NCBI GenBank assembly: GCA_965228415.1
Contig: OZ245814.1
Location: 6,324,001-6,388,000, forward strand
DNA length: 64,000 bases
Direction: 5' to 3'
Origin: Agaribacillus sp965228415
Lineage (GTDB): Bacteria > Bacteroidota > Bacteroidia > Cytophagales > Cyclobacteriaceae
Every line of letters starts with the position of its first letter. Position 1 is the stretch's first letter. Shown here piece by piece: positions 27,029-35,373 of the stretch. A program made the translations under genes and the position numbers. The notes under the pieces were generated by a model. It saw nothing but the letters and a program-made list of their open reading frames with translations, did not search any database and was not told the origin of the DNA.

Positions 27029-27821
27029 CTTCCACCAGGGAAGCCTGCCCTATTATACGTATGCCTCGCTTACGAAATTTCCAAACCTGGTACATTTTAC
27101 GACCACGCGTCGCGGTGGCCATAGTCAGGGAGATTTTGGTGGTCTGAATGTTAGTTTTGCAGTAGGGGAAGCACCTGATGTAGTAGCACAAAACCGTGAT
27201 CAGGTAGCCGCCTTCTTTGATATCGATCCGGAGCGGTTTTTATTCGGACAACAAATCCACGAAAGTAACATTAGCGTCATTAACCATGAGTTTTTCGATC
27301 AGGTACCCCGGCAGCAGCAAAAACAATTGGCAGGTGTAGATGGTCTTGTTACCAACTTAAAGGAAGTATGCCTGTGTGTTCTTTCCGCCGATTGTGCCGG
27401 GATATTGTTATTTGATCCCGAAAAGGAAGTTATCGCTGCGGTTCACGCCGGGTGGCGGGGAACAGTAAAAAAAATAGTGGTCAACGCTGTCAATTTAATG
27501 CAACGGGAATTTGGCAGTCAACCGGCAGCGATACTTGCTACCATATGCCCTTGCATCGGCGTAACTTCCTACGAAGTAGGGGAGGCCGTGGCTGCCGAGT
27601 TTGTGACGGTATTTGGGGAAAACCAGGCCATTATTCATAGAAACTATCCCAGGGCCCATGTAAACATATCAGCTGCTAACAACCAGCTGCTTATCGACAG
27701 CGGGCTGTTGCCTGCGCACATTGCGATGTCAGAGACCTGCACATTTGAAAACAACGAGCAATTTTATAGTGCCAGGAGAGGAGATAAGGGAAGGTTTTGC
27801 AGCGGGATTATGATTAAGTAG
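27021..27821 (+). CDS. pgeF: Peptidoglycan editing factor PgeF (laccase-domain, YfiH/DUF152)
   Basis: PgeF/YfiH proteins are polyphenol-oxidase-fold enzymes that remove mis-incorporated amino acids from peptidoglycan precursors; purine-nucleoside activity has been reported for homologues. The metal-site motifs are present: FTTRRGGHSQGDFGGLNVS, QIHESNI, SADCAGILLFDP, VHAGWRGTV and CPCIGVTSYEVG, ending in SARRGDKGRFCSGIMIK. At 266 residues it has the family length. The eight-base overlap with the acyl-CoA synthetase gene indicates coupled translation without an obvious functional link. Confidence 0.92.
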   Translation: MINFHQGSLPYYTYASLTKFPNLVHFTTTRRGGHSQGDFGGLNVSFAVGEAPDVVAQNRDQVAAFFDIDPERFLFGQQIHESNISVINHEFFDQVPRQQQKQLAGVDGLVTNLKEVCLCVLSADCAGILLFDPEKEVIAAVHAGWRGTVKKIVVNAVNLMQREFGSQPAAILATICPCIGVTSYEVGEAVAAEFVTVFGENQAIIHRNYPRAHVNISAANNQLLIDSGLLPAHIAMSETCTFENNEQFYSARRGDKGRFCSGIMIK

Positions 27822-27866
27822 CATAATAGCCGGGTACGTGTTGGAGGCGGGTATGTATGCGCTTAT

Positions 27867-30239
27867 TCACTCATTTCTTAGCGAGTCTACCGGGTTGGTT
27901 CGGGCGGCTTTCAGAGATTGTCCGCCTGACGCAACGGCTGCGATAATTATAATTAGCAGGCAGGGAAAGACAAATAACCACCAATATAATTCGATGCGAT
28001 AAGCAAAATTATTGAGCCATTCTACCAGTAAAAAGTTGGCCAGGGGTATCGTAATGGCAAACGCAATTAAAATAAGCTTCATAAAATCTTTGGAAAGTAA
28101 TAGCAAAATACCGCTTAGGGAAGCCCCCATAATTTTCCGGATCCCAATTTCTTTGGTGCGTTGTTTTGCATTAAGGGTAGCTAAACCCAATAAACCTAAA
28201 CCAGCGATAATAATGGCTATGATTGAAAAGTAACCTGCCAGTTTGGCAACCAGCATCTCGCTTTTGTACTGTTGCTCAAAGCTTGTATTCAGAAAATGAT
28301 ATTCAAGTGGGATATCAGGATTATATTGTTTGTAAATCTTCCGCAAGCTGGCCAGTGCCTCTATGACTTTTCCTGGCTCCGAGCGCAAATAGCCGATTCC
28401 CGCATTTTCAGGCGACAACATCATAATTACCGGCTCAATGGGTTGATGCATCGAGCGATGATGGAAGTTTTTGACTACACCCACTATTTTACCATTGCCG
28501 TTCCAAAAAGCCATCCTTTTCCCAATGGGATGATCCACGCCCATTTGCCTGGCCGCTTCCTGGTTAATGATATAGTTTAGGCTATCGGTGGCAATATCCC
28601 TCGAAAAGTCTCTGCCTTCTACGATCTTTATTTTGAAAGCTTCCAAAAAATCATAATCTACAGCCATCATCTGAAAGGTTACATTATCTTCTGTGGTTTT
28701 GCCTTCCCATTCTGCTCCACCGGAAGCCAATACATCAATAGGACTATCCATACTTCTGGTTATTTTTTGGATACCTGGTTGTTTCATTAACGCCGTATGG
28801 AAAGCTTCAAAGTGGGTAAAAATATTGCCATCCAAATTGAAGAAAATAACATTTTCTTTATCAAGCCCCAGGTTTTTATTTTGAATGTATTGAATTTGTT
28901 TATAAACAACCCCGGTGGTGATAATCAGGATAGTGGCGATGATAAATTGAAAAACAACTAACCCCTTTCGCAGCATGCCACCCTTCGCATTAAATTGAAA
29001 AGTACCTTTTAATACCCTGGCCGGATTAAAAGAAGAAAGTAAAAAGGCAGGATAACTTCCTGATAATAAGCTGGTAAAAAGTGTTGTTCCCAAAATCCCA
29101 AATAAGAAATAGGGCTCCTGATAGGGAAGGATGATTGATTTTCCGGTTATGTTATTGAACTCGGGAAGCAACAATTGGATAAGCAAAAGTGACATAATCA
29201 TGGCCAGACTGGTCAGCATCAGCGCCTCAAACAAAAATTGCCCGACCAGGTAGCTTTTTCCCGCCCCTACCGCTTTTCTGATGCCTACTTCCTTGACTCT
29301 TTTACCGGATAGAGCGGTTGAAAGGTTGATAAAATTTATGCTGGCAATTAATATGATAAAAATAGCCACAAAGTTGAACAGGCGCACGTAAACTATTCTT
29401 CCGGAAGCCTGTTTACCGGCTTTAAAATCAGAATAAAGATAAATCTTTTCAAATCGCTGAAGAAACAGGTCATAGTCGGGGGCGTCGGGTTGTTCCTTCA
29501 TGAAATCCTGGATCTTGATATCTACATCCGAAGGAATTGCCTCCGGGTGTAGTTGTACAAAAATATCAACACTCCGAAAGCCCCATTGGGCGCGCCAGGG
29601 CTGATTGCTGATCAAGTCCTCCATGGGCAGCACATAATCAAACTGAAGGGAAGAATTTTCAGGTATATCGGCAAAGACACCGGTTACTTTGTACGTTCTC
29701 TCTGTTTCCGCATCTATTAGATTAAGGATTTGTCCTATTGGGTTATTTTTCTGCCAATTTTTACCAAAGTGTTTTTTAGCTAACCGCTCCGAAATGACGA
29801 TGGAATGCTGATCCCTGAAAATTGCTTTATCATTTCCGGCAAGTAATGAAAAGGAAAACATTTCAAATAATGCCTGTGTGGCAAAATATCCCTGCTCTTT
29901 GAACACCTTGTCCTCATATCTGATTAAGATTTTTGGCGTTTTAAATACATGGGTGAAATTATCGATCTCAGGTATTTTCTCCGCTAAAGCCGGGGCAAGG
30001 CTAATAGTTAATTCGGAATATACATTCGAACCTCCTTCCGCCAGGGAGTCATATCCCAGGACGCGGTACAACTGCTCTCCATTTTCATGAAATCGATCGT
30101 AGTTTAACTCATCTTTTACCCACAACAGGATCAGTATACCACAGGTAAACCCAAGGGTTAATGTGGAAACATTAATCAATGAAAACTCTTTTTGCCGCAA
30201 AAAATTTCGGAATGCAACTTTTATATAACTCCTCAACAT
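27867..30239 (-). CDS. FtsX/MacB-type ABC transporter permease (Bacteroidota long form)
   Basis: An inner-membrane permease of about 790 residues with two copies of the MacB-PCD plus FtsX architecture: an N-terminal helix (about residues 17-37), a large periplasmic region (40-280), three helices with the VGIRKAVGAGKSYLVGQFL motif, then a second set with RTKEIGIRKIMGASLSGILLLLSKDF. Start taken at ATG 30239, where MLRSYIKVAFRNFLRQKEFSLIN is the common start of this family. Such permeases usually pair with a separate ATPase and act in export or signalling of lipids, peptides or antimicrobials. No ATPase gene is adjacent, so the partner is elsewhere. Transcribed alone. Confidence 0.9.
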   Translation of the reverse strand: MLRSYIKVAFRNFLRQKEFSLINVSTLTLGFTCGILILLWVKDELNYDRFHENGEQLYRVLGYDSLAEGGSNVYSELTISLAPALAEKIPEIDNFTHVFKTPKILIRYEDKVFKEQGYFATQALFEMFSFSLLAGNDKAIFRDQHSIVISERLAKKHFGKNWQKNNPIGQILNLIDAETERTYKVTGVFADIPENSSLQFDYVLPMEDLISNQPWRAQWGFRSVDIFVQLHPEAIPSDVDIKIQDFMKEQPDAPDYDLFLQRFEKIYLYSDFKAGKQASGRIVYVRLFNFVAIFIILIASINFINLSTALSGKRVKEVGIRKAVGAGKSYLVGQFLFEALMLTSLAMIMSLLLIQLLLPEFNNITGKSIILPYQEPYFLFGILGTTLFTSLLSGSYPAFLLSSFNPARVLKGTFQFNAKGGMLRKGLVVFQFIIATILIITTGVVYKQIQYIQNKNLGLDKENVIFFNLDGNIFTHFEAFHTALMKQPGIQKITRSMDSPIDVLASGGAEWEGKTTEDNVTFQMMAVDYDFLEAFKIKIVEGRDFSRDIATDSLNYIINQEAARQMGVDHPIGKRMAFWNGNGKIVGVVKNFHHRSMHQPIEPVIMMLSPENAGIGYLRSEPGKVIEALASLRKIYKQYNPDIPLEYHFLNTSFEQQYKSEMLVAKLAGYFSIIAIIIAGLGLLGLATLNAKQRTKEIGIRKIMGASLSGILLLLSKDFMKLILIAFAITIPLANFLLVEWLNNFAYRIELYWWLFVFPCLLIIIIAAVASGGQSLKAARTNPVDSLRNE

Positions 30240-30449
30240 AATTTCGTACAATGAATGTAACGGAATTAACGCAAAATCCGGTAGAAGTCCTTAATGTTTG
30301 CAGTGAATGCACGATATCTTGCAGGGTAAGGCAGGTGGCCTCACCGGATACGGCGAATAATTGACATAGTATGTTGATTTAATAATTAAATATACACGAT
30401 ATCCTTATTGTCCGCGTATTGGTTATGTCAGGATCAGGTTTGAAAGAAA

Positions 30450-32057
30450 TCAGTCAGCCTTCTTCAGCGTTTTGAAGGTTTGTGTCTTTGACCAATCGCT
30501 CCAGTTTAAATTTTGGTCCCGGTAGCGTACCCGCCAATAATACGTGGTGTTAGGGGCTAACCGATGCAATATTTCATCACTAAGGTCATCGTCTTTTTGA
30601 CGGTTTTCCCGGTAATACCAGTTTTCATACTGTTTCCAACTGTTTATGACAGGTTTTTCAAAGCCAGGATCTGTGGCTACCTGCCAGTTGGAAGCTGCGT
30701 GGAAAGCTTTTTGCGACTGACTCCGGAATGCTCCTGCTTTTAAAACAACACCATTAATGGAAAGAGTTTCATTGTTTGGGGAAATACCTTCCGGGGTTTG
30801 TGGCTTGATTGGATTTTTGAAAATAGTGATGCTGTCGCGAAGTTCATTATTCCGTGGTCCGTCAGCGTAGTTACCTTGACTTATTCGTTTTAGCGTAAAT
30901 TTCGGATTCTTTTGGTCGGCATCAACTTCAAGAATAACAAAACCATATTCATCCTGCGTCACCGTAAATTCTTCATAATCGCGACCTTCAAACTCGCCCC
31001 AATTATCAATGGCTCCGCCCGCCGACGCGACATTGACCATCAGGTGTTTATGATCCTTTGACTGACCACGGGAGTAGCCGTGCGTATGACCAAAAAAGTG
31101 GATGCTGGGTTTTCCGGTCTTTTGCGTAAAGTTTTCCAGCAGTGATACCACTTTTGAGCTAAATTCTTCTTCCCCAGGGATCCAGAGCTCCGATTTGTGG
31201 GGATGGTGTAGCTCGGCAAATACAAAGTCGATATTTTCATTTTTACCGGTTTCCTGCAGCAGATTTTTCAGCCAATTTATTTGCAACGGCGAATCCTTGT
31301 ATCCGTCGTTTGAGTTCAGACCAATCACACGCATATTGCTATAGTCCTTAAACCACCAATGTTCCGGATGGGCGGCGGAACCGTTTTGGGGAAGACTGAA
31401 ATAGTCAAAATAAAATTGAGAGTTCTTTTCATGATTGCCTATGGCAGGATATACGGGTACCTGGTTGAAGATCTTCGCTGCCGGTTTGAAGAATTGGTTT
31501 TCCCACTGATCAAATACTTCGCCATTAACGACCAAATCGCCTGGAATAAGTATCATGGCCAAATGATCGGGAAGTTTTTTTCCGTAATTCTTTTCCATAT
31601 AGGGTATAATGCCGTTATTAACCACCTCACTGAACTTGTCGGGATATTTCCAGTCGCGTTGCATATCGCTCATGGCCAAAAGATTGAATTTTTTATTTTC
31701 CTGTGAAAAGGGAGGTGTCTTAAACTGAAAAATGTCCGATTGGGTCTTTCCGGTTTTCACCCTGTAATAGTAGGTGGTGAAGCGTTTTAATTTTGAAAGC
31801 CTTACTTCATGTAGTATTGCTTTGGAGAAATTGATCCCAAAACTCTTTCCCTTTGCCTTCTTACCAAGCTTTGGAGAAAGCCCATATTCTACGACACTTT
31901 CTTCACCTGTATCGGTTTGCCATTTGATGGTTATTTCGTTGGGTTCGGCATCTTGCAAATAAGGAGCAATTTCCAGTTCCTGGGATTGTGCCGGGCGTGA
32001 AGCTAAGCATAGGATAACGCCGAAAAACAAAATCGGCTTTTTGAAAAAATCATTCAT
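30450..32057 (-). CDS. Secreted purple-acid-phosphatase-like metallophosphoesterase
   Basis: A 535-residue protein with a signal peptide (to about residue 25), an N-terminal fibronectin-like domain (EITIKWQTDTGEESVVEYG and TYYYRVKTG, about 30-110) of the purple-acid-phosphatase type, and a calcineurin-like metallophosphoesterase domain. The metal motifs are MSDMQRDW, IPGDLVVNG, GNHE, ELHHPH and FGHTHGYS. A C-terminal domain (about 430-530, TTYYWRVRYRDQNLNWSDWSKTQTF) is another fibronectin type III-like module. There is no T9SS tail, so it is probably periplasmic. The substrate is unknown; phosphate monoesters are likely for the family. Monocistronic. Confidence 0.88.
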   Translation of the reverse strand: MNDFFKKPILFFGVILCLASRPAQSQELEIAPYLQDAEPNEITIKWQTDTGEESVVEYGLSPKLGKKAKGKSFGINFSKAILHEVRLSKLKRFTTYYYRVKTGKTQSDIFQFKTPPFSQENKKFNLLAMSDMQRDWKYPDKFSEVVNNGIIPYMEKNYGKKLPDHLAMILIPGDLVVNGEVFDQWENQFFKPAAKIFNQVPVYPAIGNHEKNSQFYFDYFSLPQNGSAAHPEHWWFKDYSNMRVIGLNSNDGYKDSPLQINWLKNLLQETGKNENIDFVFAELHHPHKSELWIPGEEEFSSKVVSLLENFTQKTGKPSIHFFGHTHGYSRGQSKDHKHLMVNVASAGGAIDNWGEFEGRDYEEFTVTQDEYGFVILEVDADQKNPKFTLKRISQGNYADGPRNNELRDSITIFKNPIKPQTPEGISPNNETLSINGVVLKAGAFRSQSQKAFHAASNWQVATDPGFEKPVINSWKQYENWYYRENRQKDDDLSDEILHRLAPNTTYYWRVRYRDQNLNWSDWSKTQTFKTLKKAD

Positions 32058-32478
32058 ATCAGGGTATTTTAAACAGTTATGTGAGGTTTTGGCTTATCTT
32101 AATTAAACCACTTGGAATTAAATATTAGTTAAGGCTAAAGGTTATTTATATTAATGAGGAGGTTGCTTAAATAAATTAGTGCAAACTTCCATTTAGACGG
32201 GTTTTTGCAAAAAAGAACTTATCATTTCAATTCGGGTTATATTCCAATTCAACCCAAAAAACGCTCCGCAGAACTTTGAACGGTGGCAGGCTAAATTTGA
32301 TTGACTTGATTTAATAAAATGCACGTTGTTAAGTTTCTTGAAACCATCGATTTTAGTCTCCAAGATAGAACTTTTTTCCCTGAATAACATCAAATTTTTA
32401 CGCTGTTTAGCTATCTTTTTTATGGGTGCGCGGTATTTTTATTTTTGTGGTGACAATGTCTTTCGATGTAGTAAAAAC
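32058..32478. other. Intergenic region without a recognisable gene
   Basis: AT-rich spacer. A 66-codon minus-strand frame (32193-32393) was inspected and not accepted. No promoter box, repeat or hairpin stands out. Confidence 0.4.
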
Positions 32479-32583
32479 CTACCTTTGCTTTGTTAAAAGT
32501 TCGTTTACTTTTATTTGGCATTGTTGATGAAATACAATTTTCATCGGGCCAGTTTCACCTCTGAGTTCTATTGACTCTGCCAT
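32479..32583 (-). CDS. Candidate tiny ORF (34 aa), possibly a gene remnant
   Basis: ATG at 32583 opens a 34-codon frame (MAESIELRGETGPMKIVFHQQ ends near residue 21, stop TAG 32481-32479) with coding-like composition. After the stop, another frame continues for about 15 codons with similar composition (RFLLHRKTLSPQK), so this could be the end of a decayed gene rather than a real small protein. It lies 64 bases downstream of the GIY-YIG gene on the same strand. Confidence 0.25.
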   Translation of the reverse strand: MAESIELRGETGPMKIVFHQQCQIKVNELLTKQR

Positions 32584-32647
32584 AGTTAAAAATCACTTAT
32601 TTTCAATTTTAATATTCTATCGAAAATTAGCAGGGAAAAAACAATAG

Positions 32648-32884
32648 CTAATAAAAATGCCGCTTACCAAAAGCTCGCCCAGAACCTGATTTAAGATATT
32701 TTTCGAAGAAATAGGCTTTATACTTTTCCTGAAAATTGATGGTTACTAATACTTTAAATGGGAGCCTTGATTTAGTGAAAGACACTAATCCCTGATTATG
32801 CTTTTCTAATCTTCGGGAAAGATTACCGGTACAGCCAATGTAGTGCCTCCCATCGCTGCATAAAAGAATGTAAACTGTGTGCAT
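32648..32884 (-). CDS. GIY-YIG domain protein (small putative endonuclease)
   Basis: A 78-residue single-domain GIY-YIG protein. VYILLCSDGRHYIGCTGNLSRRL contains the VYI and YIG strands and the helix with the conserved Arg, and FFEKYLKSGSG carries the metal-binding Glu, so the catalytic residues look intact. Short stand-alone members of this family (UPF0213-like) are common in Bacteroidota, and their role is unsettled. It may lack a few C-terminal residues seen in longer homologues. Confidence 0.85.
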   Translation of the reverse strand: MHTVYILLCSDGRHYIGCTGNLSRRLEKHNQGLVSFTKSRLPFKVLVTINFQEKYKAYFFEKYLKSGSGRAFGKRHFY

Positions 32885-33028
32885 AGTTATTAAAGCTTAA
32901 AAAGTTTGATGTGATCTGGTAAAAAAATGAGTTTGTGGGGTAATTTGAGTTAACTAATGGTGGGAGATAGATGGATTTTATCCATGAATTTGAATCGTTT
33001 AACCGATTTCAGAGCTCTTAAAGCTATT

Positions 33029-33452
33029 GAGATAAAAGGGGATAGCATCCGCCGAAGCCCGCCCGTTTTGGAAGGTTATATCGTACGGGGAACATTGATC
33101 AATCTAAAGAAGGCCCGCCGTCGCTGAAGTTCTTGAGATAAAAGGGGATAGCATCCGCCGAAGCCCGCCCGTTTTGGAAGGTTATATCGTACCGGGGACA
33201 TTAATCAATCTAATGAGGACCCGTCGTCGCTGAAGTTCTTGAGATAAAACGGGATGGCATCCGCCGAAGCCCGCCCGTTTTGGAAGGATATATTGCACGG
33301 GAGACATTAATCAATCTAAAGAAGGCCCGCCGTCGCTGAAGTTCTTGAGATAAAACGGGATGGCATCCGCCGAAGCCCGCCCGTTTTGGAAGGATATATT
33401 GCACGGGAGACATTAATCAATCTAATGAAGGCCCGCCGTCGCTGAAGCTATG
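33029..33452. repeat. Four exact-length 106-bp tandem repeats
   Basis: Copies start with GAGATAAAA at 33029, 33135, 33241 and 33347; the period is exactly 106 bases with no insertion or deletion. Each copy has a GC-rich ATCCGCCGAAGCCCGCCCG core and a GGCCCGCCGTCGCTGAAG end. Copies 3 and 4 are nearly identical, and copies 1 and 2 share other variants (ATAGC, TATCGTAC). At the end of the unit, copies 1 and 3 share CTAAAGAAGG while copies 2 and 4 share CTAATGA, which suggests a dimer duplication with later conversion. The array abuts the 3' end of ssrA. There are no spacers or cas genes, so it is not a CRISPR. Confidence 0.95.
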
Positions 33453-33458
33453 GCGGGC
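33431..33458 (-). terminator. GC-rich hairpin downstream of ssrA
   Basis: GCCCGCC (33431-33437) and GGCGGGC (33452-33458) form a perfect 7-bp stem with an inner GCT/AGC pairing, starting six bases past the tmRNA 3' end. It lacks a U-run, so it may act in 3'-end formation or processing rather than as a classical terminator. Its left arm is the end of repeat copy 4. Confidence 0.5.
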
Positions 33459-33463
33459 GAAGG

Positions 33464-33863
33464 TGGAGCTGGAGGGAGTCGAACCCTCGTCCAGAGAAGG
33501 CAACTTACGAGTTTTCTACATGCTTAGTCTTTCATTGGTTGTCGGGCCAGGACAGGTGAAAGACAACCGGATCCTGACCTTATTCGCTAAATTTTCACAC
33601 TGACATCGCGACGCTATCAATGCTAGTTCTGCGGATTCGACACCGTTAAATCCTGGTCAGCGGAACAAAGACCAGGGACGATGATGACCGGGGAGCGCTA
33701 CGCTCTACCCTAAGCCCGATTTAGCATCTAGCTAAATTAGGCAGCCATAGCGTAAGAATTCTCTTCGCCGATTATAATGTAGGACTATCTTTTAAGGCTC
33801 TCACCCCATGAGCCTGCATGCTTATACGCGCAATTACTCGACCTGTCAAAACCGGTCAGCCCC
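33464..33863 (-). ncRNA. ssrA: Transfer-messenger RNA (tmRNA)
   Basis: Rescues stalled ribosomes and tags the unfinished protein for proteolysis together with SmpB. The 5' end GGGGCUGACCGGUUUUGACAGG is nearly invariant in tmRNA, and GGGGCU pairs with AGCUCC of the 3' end, where the T-arm GGGUUCGACUCCC is followed by UCCAGCUCCA. The genome continues CCT, so the final A of CCA is not encoded. The tag frame runs 33769-33737: GGC GAA GAG AAT TCT TAC GCT ATG GCT GCC TAA, giving GEENSYAMAA after the charged Ala; the AMAA/ALAA end is the usual protease signal. Length is about 400 bases. Confidence 0.96.
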
Positions 33864-33911
33864 ATATATCGCGTGCACCCAATTTTCAATGAACTTATAG
33901 GAAAAAGTCTA

Positions 33912-33919
33912 CAAACATA
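33912..33919 (-). promoter_or_regulatory. -7 promoter box of ssrA
   Basis: The minus strand reads TATGTTTG, a perfect TAnnTTTG box 49 bases upstream of the mature tmRNA 5' end. It would give a leader of about 40 bases to be removed by RNase P. The -33 element is unclear. Confidence 0.5.
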
Positions 33920-33976
33920 ACGTTTTCCCACCGAATCTGATAGTGAATATGCAAATATTGTACTAACCGTTGTTTT

Positions 33977-34093
33977 ATGCCTTTTTGGCATATGGATATG
34001 GGAGAATATGGCCTCCCGGCTTTGGCAAAGGAAGTAAAATACGGCAAAACAGGCCGTATTGGTATGGCTGAAGCAATTCTAAGAACTAACTAA
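33977..34093 (+). CDS. Candidate tiny ORF (38 aa) or gene remnant upstream of dnaX
   Basis: ATG 33977 opens a 38-codon frame with clear protein-like composition (MPFWHMDMGEYGLPALAKEV, then YGKTGRIGMAEAILRTN) ending at TAA 34093. The AATACGGC inverted repeat falls inside it. It could be a real small peptide or the 3' end of a gene lost beside ssrA, a common integration site. No family is recognised with confidence. Confidence 0.3.
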   Translation: MPFWHMDMGEYGLPALAKEVKYGKTGRIGMAEAILRTN

Positions 34094-34260
34094 ATTATAA
34101 AATTATTTTATATACTAATGTCATTTTTAATATGACAGGACAGATAATATTTGTTTTCCAATATAATTATAAGTAAATAATATAATAAATATAAAATGTT
34201 TATATAAAGATGAATTTGTTGCTATTTTTAACCTTCAATTAAATCTATCGCAAGGCGCCA

Positions 34261-35373
34261 ATGGAAAACTTTGTAGTATCAGCAAGAAAATATCGACCTG
34301 ACAATTTTGATACGGTGGTGGGGCAGGAGCATATTACGACGACCTTGAAAAATGCCATCGATAACAATCATCTTGCCCAGGCGTTACTTTTTTGTGGGCC
34401 AAGAGGAGTTGGTAAAACCACCTGTGCCAGGATACTGGCCAAAATGGTAAACGGATTTGAAGATGACGATCCCGCTACTTCCTTGAATATTCACGAGCTT
34501 GACGCTGCCTCCAATAATTCTGTTGACGATATCCGCAATTTGGTAGACCAGGTCAGGTATGCGCCACAATACGGTAAATTTAAGATCTACATCATAGATG
34601 AGGTGCACATGCTGTCCAATGCGGCATTTAATGCATTTTTGAAAACATTGGAGGAACCTCCGGCCTATGCCATATTCATTTTGGCTACTACTGAAAAACA
34701 CAAGATTATACCTACGATCCTGTCCAGGTGCCAGATATTTGATTTCAACCGTATTCAGGTACAGGATATTGGCCGGCACTTACAGAAGATCGCCGAACTT
34801 GAAAATATTGAGGCAGAGGAGGAAGCATTACACCTGATAGCGCAAAAGTCAGATGGCGCTTTGAGAGATGCGCTGTCTATCTTTGATTTAATCGTTACTT
34901 TTTCGTCCGGGAATAAGTTGACCTACCAGGATACGATCAAAAATTTGCATATCCTGGATTACGACTATTATTTTAAAATGACGGATTTTTTGCTCGAGGA
35001 AGATGCTTCGCAGGCCCTGCTGACGTTTGATGATATTTTGAAGAATGGTTTTGACGGCCACCAGTTTATCGTTGGTCTTGCCGAGCATTTCAGAAACCTG
35101 ATGGTCTGCAAGGATCAGGCAACGGTTAAATTGTTGATGGTCAGTGATAACATCAAACAAAAATATGCCGACCAGGCAGCGCGGGCTCCTATGTCATTTT
35201 TATTGTCTGCACTAAACATTACAAATCAGTGTGATATTCAATATAAGACCAGCAAGAATCAGCGGCTGCATGTGGAGCTTGGTTTGATGAAACTGGCCCA
35301 CATTAATGCTGCCGTAAATCTGGTAGCACTCAATCAATCAGGGCAGGAGCCATTAAAAAAAAAAGTAGTGTAA
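34261..35373 (+). CDS. dnaX: DNA polymerase III gamma/tau subunit, zero-frame (gamma-like) product
   Basis: The clamp-loader ATPase that loads the beta clamp. The start FVVSARKYRPDNFDTVVGQEH is the canonical bacterial DnaX N-terminus. Walker A GPRGVGKTTC (about residues 44-53), Walker B YIIDEVHMLS, sensor 1 ATTEKHKI with the Arg finger in SRCQIFDF, and the domain III helices (FDDILKNGFDGHQFI, LGLMKLA) are all present. The zero frame ends 9 bases after an A10 run, at residue 370, right after domain III, so it equals a gamma form. The four-cysteine zinc module that normally follows Walker A is absent: MVNGFEDDDPATS leads straight to LNIHELDAASNN. The tau-specific tail follows in the -1 frame (35355-35981). 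Confidence 0.95.
   Translation: MENFVVSARKYRPDNFDTVVGQEHITTTLKNAIDNNHLAQALLFCGPRGVGKTTCARILAKMVNGFEDDDPATSLNIHELDAASNNSVDDIRNLVDQVRYAPQYGKFKIYIIDEVHMLSNAAFNAFLKTLEEPPAYAIFILATTEKHKIIPTILSRCQIFDFNRIQVQDIGRHLQKIAELENIEAEEEALHLIAQKSDGALRDALSIFDLIVTFSSGNKLTYQDTIKNLHILDYDYYFKMTDFLLEEDASQALLTFDDILKNGFDGHQFIVGLAEHFRNLMVCKDQATVKLLMVSDNIKQKYADQAARAPMSFLLSALNITNQCDIQYKTSKNQRLHVELGLMKLAHINAAVNLVALNQSGQEPLKKKVV
35345..35364 (+). promoter_or_regulatory. Programmed frameshift/slippage site of dnaX
   Basis: AGGAG (35345-35349) precedes CATT and ten consecutive A residues (35355-35364). In the zero frame it reads TTA AAA AAA AAA GTA GTG TAA. A -1 ribosomal shift on A AAA AAA, helped by the internal Shine-Dalgarno-like AGGAG at 5-10 bases, or RNA polymerase slippage giving an A11 or A8 message, opens the downstream frame. 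GGAGC (35346-35350) and GCTCC (35385-35389) could also pair around the site. E. coli dnaX uses A AAA AAG and Thermus dnaX uses an A9 run. Confidence 0.75.

Larger units (their letters stand above)
33864..34260. other. Intergenic region between ssrA and dnaX
   Basis: About 400 bases. Holds the ssrA promoter, two inverted repeats (ATGCC-TTTTT-GGCAT at 33977-33991 and AATACGGC-N7-GCCGTATT at 34038-34060), the small plus-strand ORF at 33977-34093, and a very AT-rich stretch just before dnaX. No -7 box was found for dnaX. Confidence 0.4.

Noticed and set aside
30251..30364. 37-codon plus-strand frame with three cysteines upstream of the ABC permease
   Set aside because: Starts inside the promoter region of the divergent gene and lacks start signals; too short to support.
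32193..32393. 66-codon minus-strand frame in the 32-kb spacer
   Set aside because: AT-rich composition, no start signal, no domain and no neighbour support; it looks like chance.
33210..33413. 67-codon frame across the tandem repeats
   Set aside because: It is created by the 106-bp repeat (period not divisible by three) and changes frame with each copy; it is a repeat artefact.
33029..33452. CRISPR array
   Set aside because: Tandem units without unique spacers, period 106, and no cas genes in the window.
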